Assembly: GCF_052857255.1 (NCBI RefSeq)
Contig: NW_027526727.1
Span: 39,555-103,554, forward strand
DNA length: 64,000 nucleotides
Source: Amblyomma americanum
Lineage: Eukaryota; Arthropoda; Arachnida; Ixodida; Ixodidae
Reading direction: 5' to 3'
Positions within the stretch are counted from its first letter, which is position 1. Each line of letters opens with the position of its first letter. This document shows, piece after piece, positions 12,147 through 25,121 of this stretch. Both the position numbers and the translations under genes were made by a program. A model generated the notes under the pieces. That model was not told the origin of the DNA, made no database searches, and saw only the letters and a list, made by a program, of their open reading frames with translations.

Positions 12147-14465
12147 CACAACACATCGGTTTTACAAGTGTTCCTCTGATACGCGTCAACTCTTTTTTCT
12201 CTTATAGCTGCGCGAAAAGCATGTATTCGTGCTTAGTCCAACGAAACAAGCTGTTTTAGACCGAAACGAGGTAAATCTGAACACATCGGTTTTACAAGTG
12301 TCTCTCTAATACGCGTCAAAACTTTTTCTCTTATAACTGCGCGAAAAGCATGTATTCTTGCTTAATACAGCGAAACAAGCTGTTTTAGACCGAAACGAGC
12401 TAAATCACAACACATCGGTTTTACAAGTGTTCCTCTGATACGCGTCAACTCTTTTTTCTCCTATAACTGCGCGAAAAGCATGTATTTCTGCTTAATACAG
12501 CGAAACAAGCTGTTTTAGACCGAAACGAGCTAAATCACAACACATCGGTTTTACAAGTGTCCCTGTGACACGCGTCAATACTTTTTCTCTTATAACTGCG
12601 CGAAAAGCATGTATTCTTGCTTAATACAGCGAAACAAGCTGTTTTAGACCGAAACGAGCTAAATCACAACACATCGGTTTTACAAGTGTTCCTCTGATAC
12701 GCGTCTAAACTTTTTCTCTTATAACTGCGCGAAAAGCATGTATTCGTGCTAAATACAACGAAACAAGCTGTTTTAGACCGAAACGAGCTAAATCTGAACA
12801 CATCGGTTTTACAAGTGTCCCTGTGACACGCGTCAATACTTTTTCTCTTATAACTGCGCGAAAAGCATGTATTCTTGCTTAATACAGCGAAACAAGCTGT
12901 TTTAGACCGACACGAGCTAAATCACAACACATCGGTTTTACAAGTGTTCCTCTGATACGCGTCAAATCTTTTTCTCTTATAACTGCGCGAAAAGCATGTA
13001 TTCGTGCTTAATACAACGAAACAAGCTGTTTTAGACCGAAAAGAGCTAGATCTGAACACATCAGTTTTCCAAGTGCCCATGTGATACGCGTCAAAACTTT
13101 TTCTGCGCGAAAAGCATGTATTCTTGCTTAATACAACGAAACAAGCTGTTTTAGTCCGAAAAGAGTTAAATCTGAACACATCGGTTTTACAAGTGTTCCT
13201 CTGATACGCGTCAAAACTTTTTGTCTTATAACTGCGCGAAAAGCATGTATTCTTGCTTAATACAACGAAACAAGCTGTTTTAGGCCGAAACGAGCCAAAT
13301 CACAACACATCGGTATTACAAGTGTTCCACGTGATACTCGTCAAAACTTTTTCTCTTATAACTGCGCGAAAAGCATGTATTCGTGCTTAATACAACGAAA
13401 CAAGCTGTTTTAGACCGAAATGAGCTAAATCACAACACATCGGTTTTACAAGTGTTCCTCTGATACGCGTCAAAACTTTTTCTCTTATAACTGCGCGAAA
13501 AGCATGTATTCTTGCTTAATACAGCGAAACAAGCTGTTTTAGACCGAAACGAGCTAAATCACAACACATCGGTATTACAAGTGTTCCACGTGATACTCGT
13601 CAAAACGTTTTCTCTTATAACTGCGCGAAAAGCATGTATTCGTGCTTAATACAACGAAACAAGCTGTTTTAGACCGAAACGAGCTAAATCTGAACACATC
13701 GGTTTTACAAGTGTCCCTGTGACACGCGTCAAAACTTTTTCTCTTATAACTGCGCGAAAAGCATGTATCCTTGCTTAATACAGCGAAACAAGCTGTTTTA
13801 GACCGACACGAGCTAAATCACAACACATCGGTTTTACAAGTGTTCCTCTGATACGCGTCAAAACTTTTTCTCTTATAACTGCGCGAAAAGCATGTATTCG
13901 TGCTTAATACAACGAAACAAGCTGTTTTAGACCGAAACGAGCTAGATCTGAACACATCGGTTTTCCAAGTGTCCATGTGATACGCGTCAAAACTTTTTCT
14001 CTTATAACTGCGCGAAAAGCATGTATTCTTGCTTAATACAACGAAACAAGCTGTTTTAGTCCGAAAAGAGTTAAATCTGAACACATCGGTTTTACAAGTG
14101 TTCCTCTGATACGCGTCAGAACTTTTTCTCTTATAACTGCGCGAAAAGCATGTATTCTTGCTTAATACAATGAAACAAGCTGTTTTAGACCGAAACGAGC
14201 CAAATCACAACACATCGGTATTACAAGTGTTCCACGTGATACTCGCCAAAACTTTTTCTCTTATAACTGCGCGAAAAGCATGTATTCGTGCTTAATACAA
14301 CGAAACAAGCTGTTTTAGACCGAAATGAGCTAAATCACAACACATCGGTTTTACAAGTGTTCCTCTGATACGCGTCAAAACTTTTTTCTCTTATAACTGC
14401 GCGAAAAGCATGTATTCTTGCTTAGTCTAACGAAACAAGCTGTTTTAGACCGAAACGAGCTAAAT

Positions 14466-14661
14466 CACAACACATCGGTTTTACAAGTGTCTCTCTAATA
14501 CGCGTCAAAACTTTTTCTCTTATAACTGCGCGAAAAGCATGTATTCCTGCTTAATACAGCGAAACAAGTTGTTAAATTTTTTTCTCTTATAACTGCGCGA
14601 AAAGCATGTATTCTTGCTTAATACAGCGAAACAAGCTGTTTTAGACCGAAACGAGCTTAAT
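14466..14661 (+). repeat. Fused monomer, 62-bp deletion, copy 3
   Basis: The identical fusion junction starts at 14,565. It lies in the first half of block 2 unit 1, inside the stretch that is missing from unit 2. Confidence 0.9.
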
Positions 14662-14779
14662 CACAACACATCGGTTTTACAAGTGTTCCTCTGATACGCG
14701 TCAACTCTTTTTTCTCTTATAGCTGCGCGAAAAGCATGTATTCGTGCTTAGTCCAACGAAACAAGCTGTTTTAGACCGA

Positions 14780-16310
14780 AACGAGGGTAAATCTGAACAC
14801 ATCGGTTTTACAAGTGTCTCTCTAATACGCGTCAAAACTTTTTCTCTTATAACTGCGCGAAAAGCATGTATTCTTGCTTAATACAGCGAAACAAGCTGTT
14901 TTAGACCGAAACGAGCTAAATCACAACACATCGGTTTTACAAGTGTTCCTCTGATACGCGTCAACTCTTTTTTCTCCTATAACTGCGCGAAAAGCATGTA
15001 TTTCTGCTTAATACAGCGAAACAAGCTGTTTTAGACCGAAACGAGCTAAATCACAACACATCGGTTTTACAAGTGTCCCTGTGACACGCGTCAATACTTT
15101 TTCTCTTATAACTGCGCGAAAAGCATGTATTCTTGCTTAATACAGCGAAACAAGCTGTTTTAGACCCGAAACGAGCCTAAATCACAACGCACATCGGTTT
15201 TACAAGTGTTCCTCTGATACGCGTCTAAACTTTTTCTCTTATAACTGCGCGAAAAGCATGTATTCGTGCTAAATACAACGAAACAAGCTGTTTTAGACCG
15301 AAACGAGCTAAATCTGAACACATCGGTTTTACAAGTGTCCCTGTGACACGCGTCAATACTTTTTCTCTTATAACTGCGCGGAAAAGCATGTATTCTTGCT
15401 TAATACAGCGAAACAAGCTGTTTTAGACCGACACGAGCTAAATCACAACACATCGGTTTTACAAGTGTTCTCTGATACGCGTCAAATCTTTTTCTCTTAT
15501 AACTGCGCGAAAAGCATGTATTCTGTGCTTAATACAACGAAACAAGCTGTTTTAGACCGAAAAGAGCTAGATCTGAACACATCGGTTTTCCAAGTGCCAT
15601 GTGATACGCGTCAAAACTTTTTCTGCGCGAAAAGCATGTATTCTTGCTTAATACAACGAAACAAGCTGTTTTAGTCCGAAAAGAGTTAATCTGAACACAT
15701 CGGTTTTACAAGTGTTCCTCTGATACGCGTCAAAACTTTTTGTCTTATAACTGCGCGAAAAGCATGTATTCTTGCTTAATACAACGCAACAAGCTGTTTT
15801 AGGCCGAAAGAGCCAAATCACAACACATCGGTATTACAAGTGTTCCACGTGATACTCGTCAAAACTTTTTCTCTTATAACTGCGCGAAAAGCATGTATTC
15901 GTGCTTAATACAACGAAACAAGCTGTTTTAGACCGAAATGAGCTAAATCACAACACATCGGTTTTACAAGTGTTCCTCTGATACGCGTCAAAACTTTTTC
16001 TCTTATAACTGCGCGAAAAGCATGTATTCTTGCTTAATACAGCGAAACAAGCTGTTTTAGACCGAAACGAGCTAAATCACAACACATCGGTATTACAAGT
16101 GTTCCACGTGATACTCGTCAAAACGTTTTCTCTTATAACTGCGCGGAAAAGCATGTATTCGTGCTTAATACAACGAAACAAGCTGTTTTAGACCGAAACG
16201 AGCTAAATCTGAACACATCGGTTTTACAAGTGTCCCTGTGACACGCGTCAAAACTTTTTCTCTTATAACTGCGCGAAAAGCATGTATCCTTGCTTAATAC
16301 AACGAACAAG
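14780..16310. other. Island of private single-base indels, island 1
   Basis: Many one-base gains or losses absent from the counterpart in unit 3 cluster here: ACGAGGGTAAATC (14,781), TAGACCCGAAACGAGCCTAA (15,161), CACAACGCACATC (15,183), GTGTTCTCTG (about 15,466), ATTCTGTGC (15,520), AAGTGCCATG, GAGTTAATCTG, CCGAAAGAGCC, GCGCGGAAAAGC and CAACGAACAAG. Elsewhere such changes are rare. This looks like unpolished long-read consensus, though real decay is not excluded. Confidence 0.7.
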
Positions 16311-17501
16311 CTGTTTTAGACCGAAACGAGCCAAATCACAACACATCGGTATTACAAGTGTTCCACTTGATACTCGCCAAAACGTTTTCTCTTATAACTG
16401 CGCGAAAAGCATGTATTCGTGCTTAATACAACGAAACAAGCTGTTTTAGACCGAAATGAGCTAAATCACAACACATTGGTTTTACAAGTGTTCCTCTGAT
16501 ACGCGTCAAAACTTTTTCTCTTATAACTGCGCGAAAAGCATGTATTCTTGCTTAATACAGCGAAACAAGCTGTTTTAGACCGAAACGAGCTAAATCACAA
16601 CACATCGGTATTACAAGTGTTCCACGTGATACTCGTCAAAACTTTTTCTCTTATAACTGCGCGAAAAGCATGTATTCTTGCTTAATACAACGAAACAAGC
16701 TGTTTTAGACCGAAACGAGCTAAATCACAACACATCGGTTTTACAAGTATCCACGTGATACTCGTCAAAACTTTCTCTCTTATAACTGCGCGAAAAGCAT
16801 GTATTCTTGCTTAATACAACGAAACAAGCTGTTTTAGACCCAAACGAGCTAAATCACAACACAAAGGTTTTACAAGTGATCCTCTAATACGCGTCAAAAC
16901 TTTTTCTCTTATAACTGCGCGAAAAGCATGTATTCTTGCTTAATACTACGAAACAAGCTGTTTTAGACCGAAACGAGCTAAATCACAACACATCGGTTTT
17001 ACAAGTGTTCCTCTGATACGCGTCAAAACTTTTTCTCTTATAACTGCGCGAAAAGCATGTATTCTTGCTTAATACAGCGAAACAAGCTGTTTTAGACCGA
17101 AACGAGCTAAATCACAACACATCGGTATTACAAGTGTTCCACGTGATACTCGTCAAAACGTTTTCTCTTATAACTGCGCGAAAAGCATGTATTCGTGCTT
17201 AATACAACGAAACAAGTTGTTTTGAGACCGAAACGAGCTAAATCTGAACACTTCGGTTTTACAAGTATCCACGTGATACTCGTCAAAACTTTTTCTCTTA
17301 TAACTGCGCGAAAAGCATGTATTCTTGCTTAATACAACGAAACAAGCTGTTTTAGACCGAAACGAGCTAAATCACAACACATCGGTTTTACAAGTATCCA
17401 CGTGATACTCGTCAAAACTTTCTCTCTTATAACTGCGCGAAAAGCATGTATTCTTGCTTAATACAACGAAACAAGCTGTTTTAGACCGAAACGAGCTAAA
17501 T

Positions 17502-17697
17502 CTGAACACATCGGTTTTACAAGTGTCTCTCTAATACGCGTCAAAACTTTTTCTCTTATAACTGCGCGAAAAGCATGTATTCCTGCTTAATACAGCGAAA
17601 CAAGTTGTTAAATTTTTTTCTCTTATAACTGCGCGAAAAGCATGTATTCTTGCTTAATACAGCGAAACAAGCTGTTTTAGACCGAAACGAGCTAAAT
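17502..17697 (+). repeat. Fused monomer, 62-bp deletion, copy 4
   Basis: The junction at 17,601 is the same, but the left half starts CTGAAC instead of CACAAC. The upstream half was therefore exchanged with another monomer class after the deletion formed. Confidence 0.88.
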
Positions 17698-18413
17698 CAC
17701 AACACATCGGTTTTACAAGTGTTCCTCTGATACGCGTCAACTCTTTTTTCTCTTATAGCTGCGCGAAAAGCATGTATTCGTGCTTAGTCCAACGAAACAA
17801 GCTGTTTTAGACCGAAACGAGGTAAATCTGAACACATCGGTTTTACAAGTGTCTCTCTAATACGCGTCAAAACTTTTTCTCTTATAACTGCGCGAAAAGC
17901 ATGTATTCTTGCTTAATACAGCGAAACAAGCTGTTTTAGACCGAAACGAGCTAAATCACAACACATCGGTTTTACAAGTGTTCCTCTGATACGCGTCAAC
18001 TCTTTTTTCTCCTATAACTGCGCGAAAAGCATGTATTTCTGCTTAATACAGCGAAACAAGCTGTTTTAGACCGAAACGAGCTAAATCACAACACATCGGT
18101 TTTACAAGTGTCCCTGTGACACGCGTCAATACTTTTTCTCTTATAACTGCGCGAAAAGCATGTATTCTTGCTTAATACAGCGAAACAAGCTGTTTTAGAC
18201 CGAAATGAGCTAAATCACAACACATCGGCTTTACAAGTGTTCCTCTGATACGCGTCAAAACTTTTTCTCTTATAACTGCGCGAAAAGCATGTATTCTTGC
18301 TTAATACAACGAAACAAGCTGTTTTAGACCGAAACGAGCTAAATCACAAAACATCAGTTTTACAAGTGTTCCTCTGATACGCGTCTAAACTTTTTCTCTT
18401 ATAACTGCGCAAA

Positions 18414-18431
18414 AAGCACGTATTCGTGCTT
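18414..18431 (+). other. Perfect 7-bp hairpin, third copy
   Basis: AAGCACG-TATT-CGTGCTT, at the start of block 2 unit 2. Confidence 0.8.
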
Positions 18432-18731
18432 AATACAACGAAACAAGCTGTTTTAGACCGAAAGAGCTAAATCTGAACACATCGGTTTTACAAGTGTCCC
18501 TCTGACACGCGTCAAAACTTTTTCTCTTATAACTGCGCGAAAAGCATGTATTCTTGCTTAATACAGCGAAACAAGCTGTTTTATACCGAAATGAGCTAAA
18601 TCACAACACATCGGTTTTACAAGTGTTCCTCTGATACGCGTCAAAACTTTTTTCTCTTATAACTGCGCGAAAAGCATGTATTCTTGCTTAGTCTAACGAA
18701 ACAAGCTGTTTTAGACCGAAACGAGCTAAAT

Positions 18732-18927
18732 CACAACACATCGGTTTTACAAGTGTCTCTCTAATACGCGTCAAAACTTTTTCTCTTATAACTGCGCGAA
18801 AAGCATGTATTCCTGCTTAATACAGCGAAACAAGTTGTTAAATTTTTTTCTCTTATAACTGCGCGAAAAGCATGTATTCTTGCTTAATACAGCGAAACAA
18901 GCTGTTTTAGACCGAAACGAGCTAAAT
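18732..18927 (+). repeat. Fused monomer, 62-bp deletion, copy 5
   Basis: The junction is at 18,831, exactly 6,781 bp after copy 2, which supports the block 2 unit length. Confidence 0.9.
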
Positions 18928-21529
18928 CACAACACATCGGTTTTACAAGTGTTCCTCTGATACGCGTCAACTCTTTTTTCTCTTATAGCTGCGCGAAAAG
19001 CATGTATTCGTGCTTAGTCCAACGAAACAAGCTGTTTTAGACCGAAACGAGGTAAATCTGAACACATCGGTTTTACAAGTGTCTCTCTAATACGCGTCAA
19101 AACTTTTTCTCTTATAACTGCGCGAAAAGCATGTATTCTTGCTTAATACAGCGAAACAAGCTGTTTTAGACCGAAACGAGCTAAATCACAACACATCGGT
19201 TTTACAAGTGTTCCTCTGATACGCGTCAACTCTTTTTTCTCCTATAACTGCGCGAAAAGCATGTATTTCTGCTTAATACAGCGAAACAAGCTGTTTTAGA
19301 CCGAAACGAGCTAAATCACAACACATCGGTTTTACAAGTGTCCCTGTGACACGCGTCAATACTTTTTCTCTTATAACTGCGCGAAAAGCATGTATTCTTG
19401 CTTAATACAGCGAAACAAGCTGTTTTAGACCGAAACGAGCTAAATCACAACACATCGGTTTTACAAGTGTTCCTCTGATACGCGTCTAAACTTTTTCTCT
19501 TATAACTGCGCGAAAAGCATGTATTCGTGCTAAATACAACGAAACAAGCTGTTTTAGACCGAAACGAGTTAAATCTGAACACATCGGTTTTACAAGTGTC
19601 CCTGTGACACGCATCAATACTTTTTCTCTTATAACTGCGCGAAAAGCATGTATTCTTGCTTAATACAGCGAAACAAGCTGTTTTAGACCGACACGAGCTA
19701 AATCACAACACATCGGTTTTACAAGTGTTCCTCTGATACGCGTCAAATCTTTTTCTCTTATAACTGCGCGAAAAGCATGTATTCGTGCTTAATACAACGA
19801 AACAAGCTGTTTTAGACCGAAAAGAGCTAGATCTGAACACATCGGTTTTCCAAGTGCCCATGTGATACGCGTCAAAACTTTTTCTGCGCGAAAAGCATGT
19901 ATTCTTGCTTAATACAACGAAACAAGCTGTTTTAGTCCGAAAAGAGTTAAATCTGAACACATCGGTTTTACAAGTGTTCCTCTGATACGCGTCAAAACTT
20001 TTTGTCTTATAACTGCGCGAAAAGCATGTATTCTTGCTTAATACAACGAAACAAGCTGTTTTAGGCCGAAACGAGCCAAATCACAACACATCGGTATTAC
20101 AAGTGTTCCACGTGATACTCGTCAAAACTTTTTCTCTTATAACTGCGCGAAAAGCATGTATTCGTGCTTAATACAACGAAACAAGCTGTTTTAGACCGAA
20201 ATGAGCTAAATCACAACACATCGGTTTTACAAGTGTTCCTCTGATACGCGTCAAAACTTTTTCTCTTATAACTGCGCGAAAAGCATGTATTCTTGCTTAA
20301 TACAGCGAAACAAGCTGTTTTAGACCGAAACGAGCTAAATCACAACACATCGGTATTACAAGTGTTCCACGTGATACTCGTCAAAACGTTTTCTCTTATA
20401 ACTGCGCGAAAAGCATGTATTCGTGCTTAATACAACGAAACAAGCTGTTTTAGACCGAAACGAGCTAAATCTGAACACATCGGTTTTACAAGTGTCCCTG
20501 TGACACGCGTCAAAACTTTTTCTCTTATAACTGCGCGAAAAGCATGTATCCTTGCTTAATACAGCGAAACAAGCTGTTTTAGACCGACACGAGCTAAATC
20601 ACAACACATCGGTTTTACAAGTGTTCCTCTGATACGCGTCAAAACTTTTTCTCTTATAACTGCGCGAAAAGCATGTATTCGTGCTTAATACAACGAAACA
20701 AGCTGTTTTAGACCGAAACGAGCTAGATCTGAACACATCGGTTTTCCAAGTGTCCATGTGATACGCGTCAAAACTTTTTCTCTTATAACTGCGCGAAAAG
20801 CATGTATTCTTGCTTAATACAACGAAACAAGCTGTTTTAGTCCGAAAAGAGTTAAATCTGAACACATCGGTTTTACAAGTGTTCCTCTGATACGCGTCAG
20901 AACTTTTTCTCTTATAACTGCGCGAAAAGCATGTATTCTTGCTTAATACAACGAAACAAGCTGTTTTAGACCGAAACGAGCCAAATCACAACACATCGGT
21001 ATTACAAGTGTTCCACGTGATACTCGCCAAAACTTTTTCTCTTATAACTGCGCGAAAAGCATGTATTCTTGCTTAATACAGCGAAACAAGCTGTTTTAGA
21101 CCGAAACGAGCTAAATCACAACACATCGGTTTTACAAGTGTTCCTCTGATACGCGTCAACTCTTTTTTCTCCTATAACTGCGCGAAAAGCATGTATTTCT
21201 GCTTAATACAGCGAAACAAGCTGTTTTAGACCGAAACGAGCTAAATCACAACACATCGGTTTTACAAGTGTCCCTGTGACACGCGTCAATACTTTTTCTC
21301 TTATAACTGCGCGAAAAGCATGTATTCTTGCTTAATACAGCGAAACAAGCTGTTTTAGACCGAAACGAGCTAAATCACAACACATCGGTTTTACAAGTGT
21401 TCCTCTGATACGCGTCTAAACTTTTTCTCTTATAACTGCGCGAAAAGCATGTATTCGTGCTAAATACAACGAAACAAGCTGTTTTAGACCGAAACGAGCT
21501 AAATCTGAACACATCGGTTTTACAAGTGT

Positions 21530-22190
21530 CCCTGTGACAACGCGTCAATACTTTTTCTCTTATAACTGCGCGAAAAGCATGTATTCTTGCTTAATACAGC
21601 GAAACAAGCTGTTTAGACCGACACGAGCTAAATCACAACACATCGGTTTTACAAGTGTTCCTCTGATACGCGTCAAATCTTTTTCTCTTATAACTGCGCG
21701 AAAAGCATGTATTCGTGCTTAATACAACGAAACAAGCTGTTTTAGACCGAAAAGAGCTAGATCTGAACACATCGGTTTTCCAAGTGCCCCATGTGATACG
21801 CGTCAAAACTTTTTCTGCGCGAAAAGCATGTATTCTTGCTTAATACAACGAAACAAGCTGTTTTAGTCCGAAAAGAGTTAAATCTGAACACATCGGTTTT
21901 ACAAGTGTTCCTCTGATACGCGTTCAAAACTTTTTGTCTTATAACTGCGCGAAAAGCATGTATTCTTGCTTAATACAACGCAACAAGCTGTTTAGGCCGA
22001 AACGAGCCAAATCACAACACATCGGTATTACAAGTGTTCCACGTGATACTCGTCAAAACTTTTTCTCTTATAACTGCGCGAAAAGCATGTATTTCGTGCT
22101 TAATACAACGAAACAAGCTGTTTTAGACCGAAATGAGCTAAATCACAACACATCGGTTTTACAAGTGTTCCTCTGATACGCGTCAAACTT
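21530..22190. other. Island of private single-base indels, island 2
   Basis: The same kind of cluster occurs at the position homologous to island 1: GTGACAACGCG, CTGTTTAGACC, GTGCCCCATG, GCGTTCAAAAC, CTGTTTAGGCC, TATTTCGTGC and CGTCAAACTTTTTC. The unit 3 counterpart (about 28,300-28,970) is free of them. Confidence 0.68.
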
Positions 22191-23695
22191 TTTCTCTTAT
22201 AACTGCGCGAAAAGCATGTATTCTTGCTTAATACAGCGAAACAAGCTGTTTTAGACCGAAACGAGCTAAATCACAACACATCGGTATTACAAGTGTTCCA
22301 CGTGATACTCGTCAAAACGTTTTCTCTTATAACTGCGCGAAAAGCATGTATTCGTGCTTAATACAACGAAACAAGCTGTTTTAGACCGAAACGAGCTAAA
22401 TCTGAACACATCGGTTTTACAAGTGTCCCTGTGACACGCGTCAAAACTTTTTCTCTTATAACTGCGCGAAAAGCATGTATCCTTGCTTAATACAACGAAA
22501 CAAGCTGTTTTAGACCGAAACGAGCCAAATCACAACACATCGGTATTACAAGTGTTCCACTTGATACTCGCCAAAACGTTTTCTCTTATAACTGCGCGAA
22601 AAGCATGTATTCGTGCTTAATACAACGAAACAAGCTGTTTTAGACCGAAATGAGCTAAATCACAACACATTGGTTTTACAAGTGTTCCTCTGATACGCGT
22701 CAAAACTTTTTCTCTTATAACTGCGCGAAAAGCATGTATTCTTGCTTAATACAGCGAAACAAGCTGTTTTAGACCGAAACGAGCTAAATCACAACACATC
22801 GGTATTACAAGTGTTCCACGTGATACTCGTCAAAACTTTTTCTCTTATAACTGCGCGAAAAGCATGTATTCTTGCTTAATACAACGAAACAAGCTGTTTT
22901 AGACCGAAACGAGCTAAATCACAACACATCGGTTTTACAAGTATCCACGTGATACTCGTCAAAACTTTCTCTCTTATAACTGCGCGAAAAGCATGTATTC
23001 TTGCTTAATACAACGAAACAAGCTGTTTTAGACCCAAACGAGCTAAATCACAACACAAAGGTTTTACAAGTGATCCTCTAATACGCGTCAAAACTTTTTC
23101 TCTTATAACTGCGCGAAAAGCATGTATTCTTGCTTAATACTACGAAACAAGCTGTTTTAGACCGAAACGAGCTAAATCACAACACATCGGTTTTACAAGT
23201 GTTCCTCTGATACGCGTCAAAACTTTTTCTCTTATAACTGCGCGAAAAGCATGTATTCTTGCTTAATACAGCGAAACAAGCTGTTTTAGACCGAAACGAG
23301 CTAAATCACAACACATCGGTATTACAAGTGTTCCACGTGATACTCGTCAAAACGTTTTCTCTTATAACTGCGCGAAAAGCATGTATTCGTGCTTAATACA
23401 ACGAAACAAGTTGTTTTGAGACCGAAACGAGCTAAATCTGAACACTTCGGTTTTACAAGTATCCACGTGATACTCGTCAAAACTTTTTCTCTTATAACTG
23501 CGCGAAAAGCATGTATTCTTGCTTAATACAACGAAACAAGCTGTTTTAGACCGAAACGAGCTAAATCACAACACATCGGTTTTACAAGTATCCACGTGAT
23601 ACTCGTCAAAACTTTCTCTCTTATAACTGCGCGAAAAGCATGTATTCTTGCTTAATACAACGAAACAAGCTGTTTTAGACCGAAACGAGCTAAAT

Positions 23696-23891
23696 CTGAA
23701 CACATCGGTTTTACAAGTGTCTCTCTAATACGCGTCAAAACTTTTTCTCTTATAACTGCGCGAAAAGCATGTATTCCTGCTTAATACAGCGAAACAAGTT
23801 GTTAAATTTTTTTCTCTTATAACTGCGCGAAAAGCATGTATTCTTGCTTAATACAGCGAAACAAGCTGTTTTAGACCGAAACGAGCTAAAT
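23696..23891 (+). repeat. Fused monomer, 62-bp deletion, copy 6
   Basis: The junction is at 23,795, 6,194 bp after copy 4, and it has the same CTGAAC-type left half. It is the unit 2 counterpart of copy 4. Confidence 0.88.
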
Positions 23892-24607
23892 CACAACACA
23901 TCGGTTTTACAAGTGTTCCTCTGATACGCGTCAACTCTTTTTTCTCTTATAGCTGCGCGAAAAGCATGTATTCCTGCTTAGTCCAACGAAACAAGCTGTT
24001 TTAGACCGAAACGAGGTAAATCTGAACACATCGGTTTTACAAGTGTCTCTCTAATACGCGTCAAAACTTTTTCTCTTATAACTGCGCGAAAAGCATGTAT
24101 TCTTGCTTAATACAGCGAAACAAGCTGTTTTAGACCGAAACGAGCTAAATCACAACACATCGGTTTTACAAGTGTTCCTCTGATACGCGTCAACTCTTTT
24201 TTCTCCTATAACTGCGCGAAAAGCATGTATTTCTGCTTAATACAGCGAAACAAGCTGTTTTAGACCGAAACGAGCTAAATCACAACACATCGGTTTTACA
24301 AGTGTCCCTGTGACACGCGTCAATACTTTTTCTCTTATAACTGCGCGAAAAGCATGTATTCTTGCTTAATACAGCGAAACAAGCTGTTTTAGACCGAAAT
24401 GAGCTAAATCACAACACATCGGCTTTACAAGTGTTCCTCTGATACGCGTCAAAACTTTTTCTCTTATAACTGCGCGAAAAGCATGTATTCTTGCTTAATA
24501 CAACGAAACAAGCTGTTTTAGACCGAAACGAGCTAAATCACAAAACATCAGTTTTACAAGTGTTCCTCTGATACGCGTCTAAACTTTTTCTCTTATAACT
24601 GCGCAAA

Positions 24608-24625
24608 AAGCACGTATTCGTGCTT
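24608..24625 (+). other. Perfect 7-bp hairpin, fourth copy
   Basis: AAGCACG-TATT-CGTGCTT, at the start of block 2 unit 3, 6,194 bp after the third copy. Confidence 0.8.
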
Positions 24626-24925
24626 AATACAACGAAACAAGCTGTTTTAGACCGAAAGAGCTAAATCTGAACACATCGGTTTTACAAGTGTCCCTCTGAC
24701 ACGCGTCAAAACTTTTTCTCTTATAACTGCGCGAAAAGCATGTATTCTTGCTTAATACAGCGAAACAAGCTGTTTTATACCGAAATGAGCTAAATCACAA
24801 CACATCGGTTTTACAAGTGTTCCTCTGATACGCGTCAAAACTTTTTTCTCTTATAACTGCGCGAAAAGCATGTATTCTTGCTTAGTCTAACGAAACAAGC
24901 TGTTTTAGACCGAAACGAGCTAAAT

Positions 24926-25121
24926 CACAACACATCGGTTTTACAAGTGTCTCTCTAATACGCGTCAAAACTTTTTCTCTTATAACTGCGCGAAAAGCAT
25001 GTATTCCTGCTTAATACAGCGAAACAAGTTGTTAAATTTTTTTCTCTTATAACTGCGCGAAAAGCATGTATTCTTGCTTAATACAGCGAAACAAGCTGTT
25101 TTAGACCGAAACGAGCTAAAT
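24926..25121 (+). repeat. Fused monomer, 62-bp deletion, copy 7
   Basis: The junction is at 25,025, 6,194 bp after copy 5. It sits at the start of block 2 unit 3. Confidence 0.9.

Larger units (their letters stand above)
8206..12426 (+). repeat. Block 1 HOR copy C
   Basis: This is a near-identical tandem copy of B. The CAAGCTCCTT landmark is at 8,559, the internal 1,036 bp duplication runs from 9,364 to 10,400, and a fused monomer lies at 11,951-12,146. Homology to B ends inside the monomer starting at 12,406, which switches to a CAACTC...CTCCTATAAC form typical of block 2. The last part (from 11,564) is equally homologous to the end of each block 2 unit, so the two HOR families overlap here. 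Confidence 0.87.
11564..18344 (+). repeat. Block 2 HOR unit 1 (6,781 bp)
   Basis: The landmark GACCGACACG lies at 12,905, 13,801 and 15,426 here. The first two recur 6,781 bp later at 19,686 and 20,582. Inside the unit a 2,516 bp sub-repeat starts at 12,406 and again at 14,922. Marker monomers unique to this family include GGTTTTCCAAGTG with CCATGTGATACGCG, TCCGAAAAGAGTTAAATC, and a CACAAAGG monomer at 16,855 followed by GCTTAATACTACG. The first 860 bp overlap the tail of block 1 copy C. Confidence 0.87.
18345..24538 (+). repeat. Block 2 HOR unit 2 (6,194 bp, internally deleted)
   Basis: The unit starts at a CACAAAACATCAG monomer at 18,345, which recurs at 24,539. Before about 21,060 it matches unit 1 at an offset of 6,781; after that it matches at about 6,195. 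About 586 bp are therefore missing, equal to three monomers plus one 196 bp fused monomer (the counterpart of about 14,280-14,870). The change falls inside a monomer near GCGCGAAAAGCATGTATTC, and the register is kept, as expected for unequal exchange. Confidence 0.86.

Noticed and set aside
15396..15674. Plus-strand open frames at 15,396-15,674, 21,534-22,176 and 46,553-46,849
   Set aside because: They lie in the indel islands, where one-base errors shift frames and remove stops. Clean copies of the same monomers do not keep them open.
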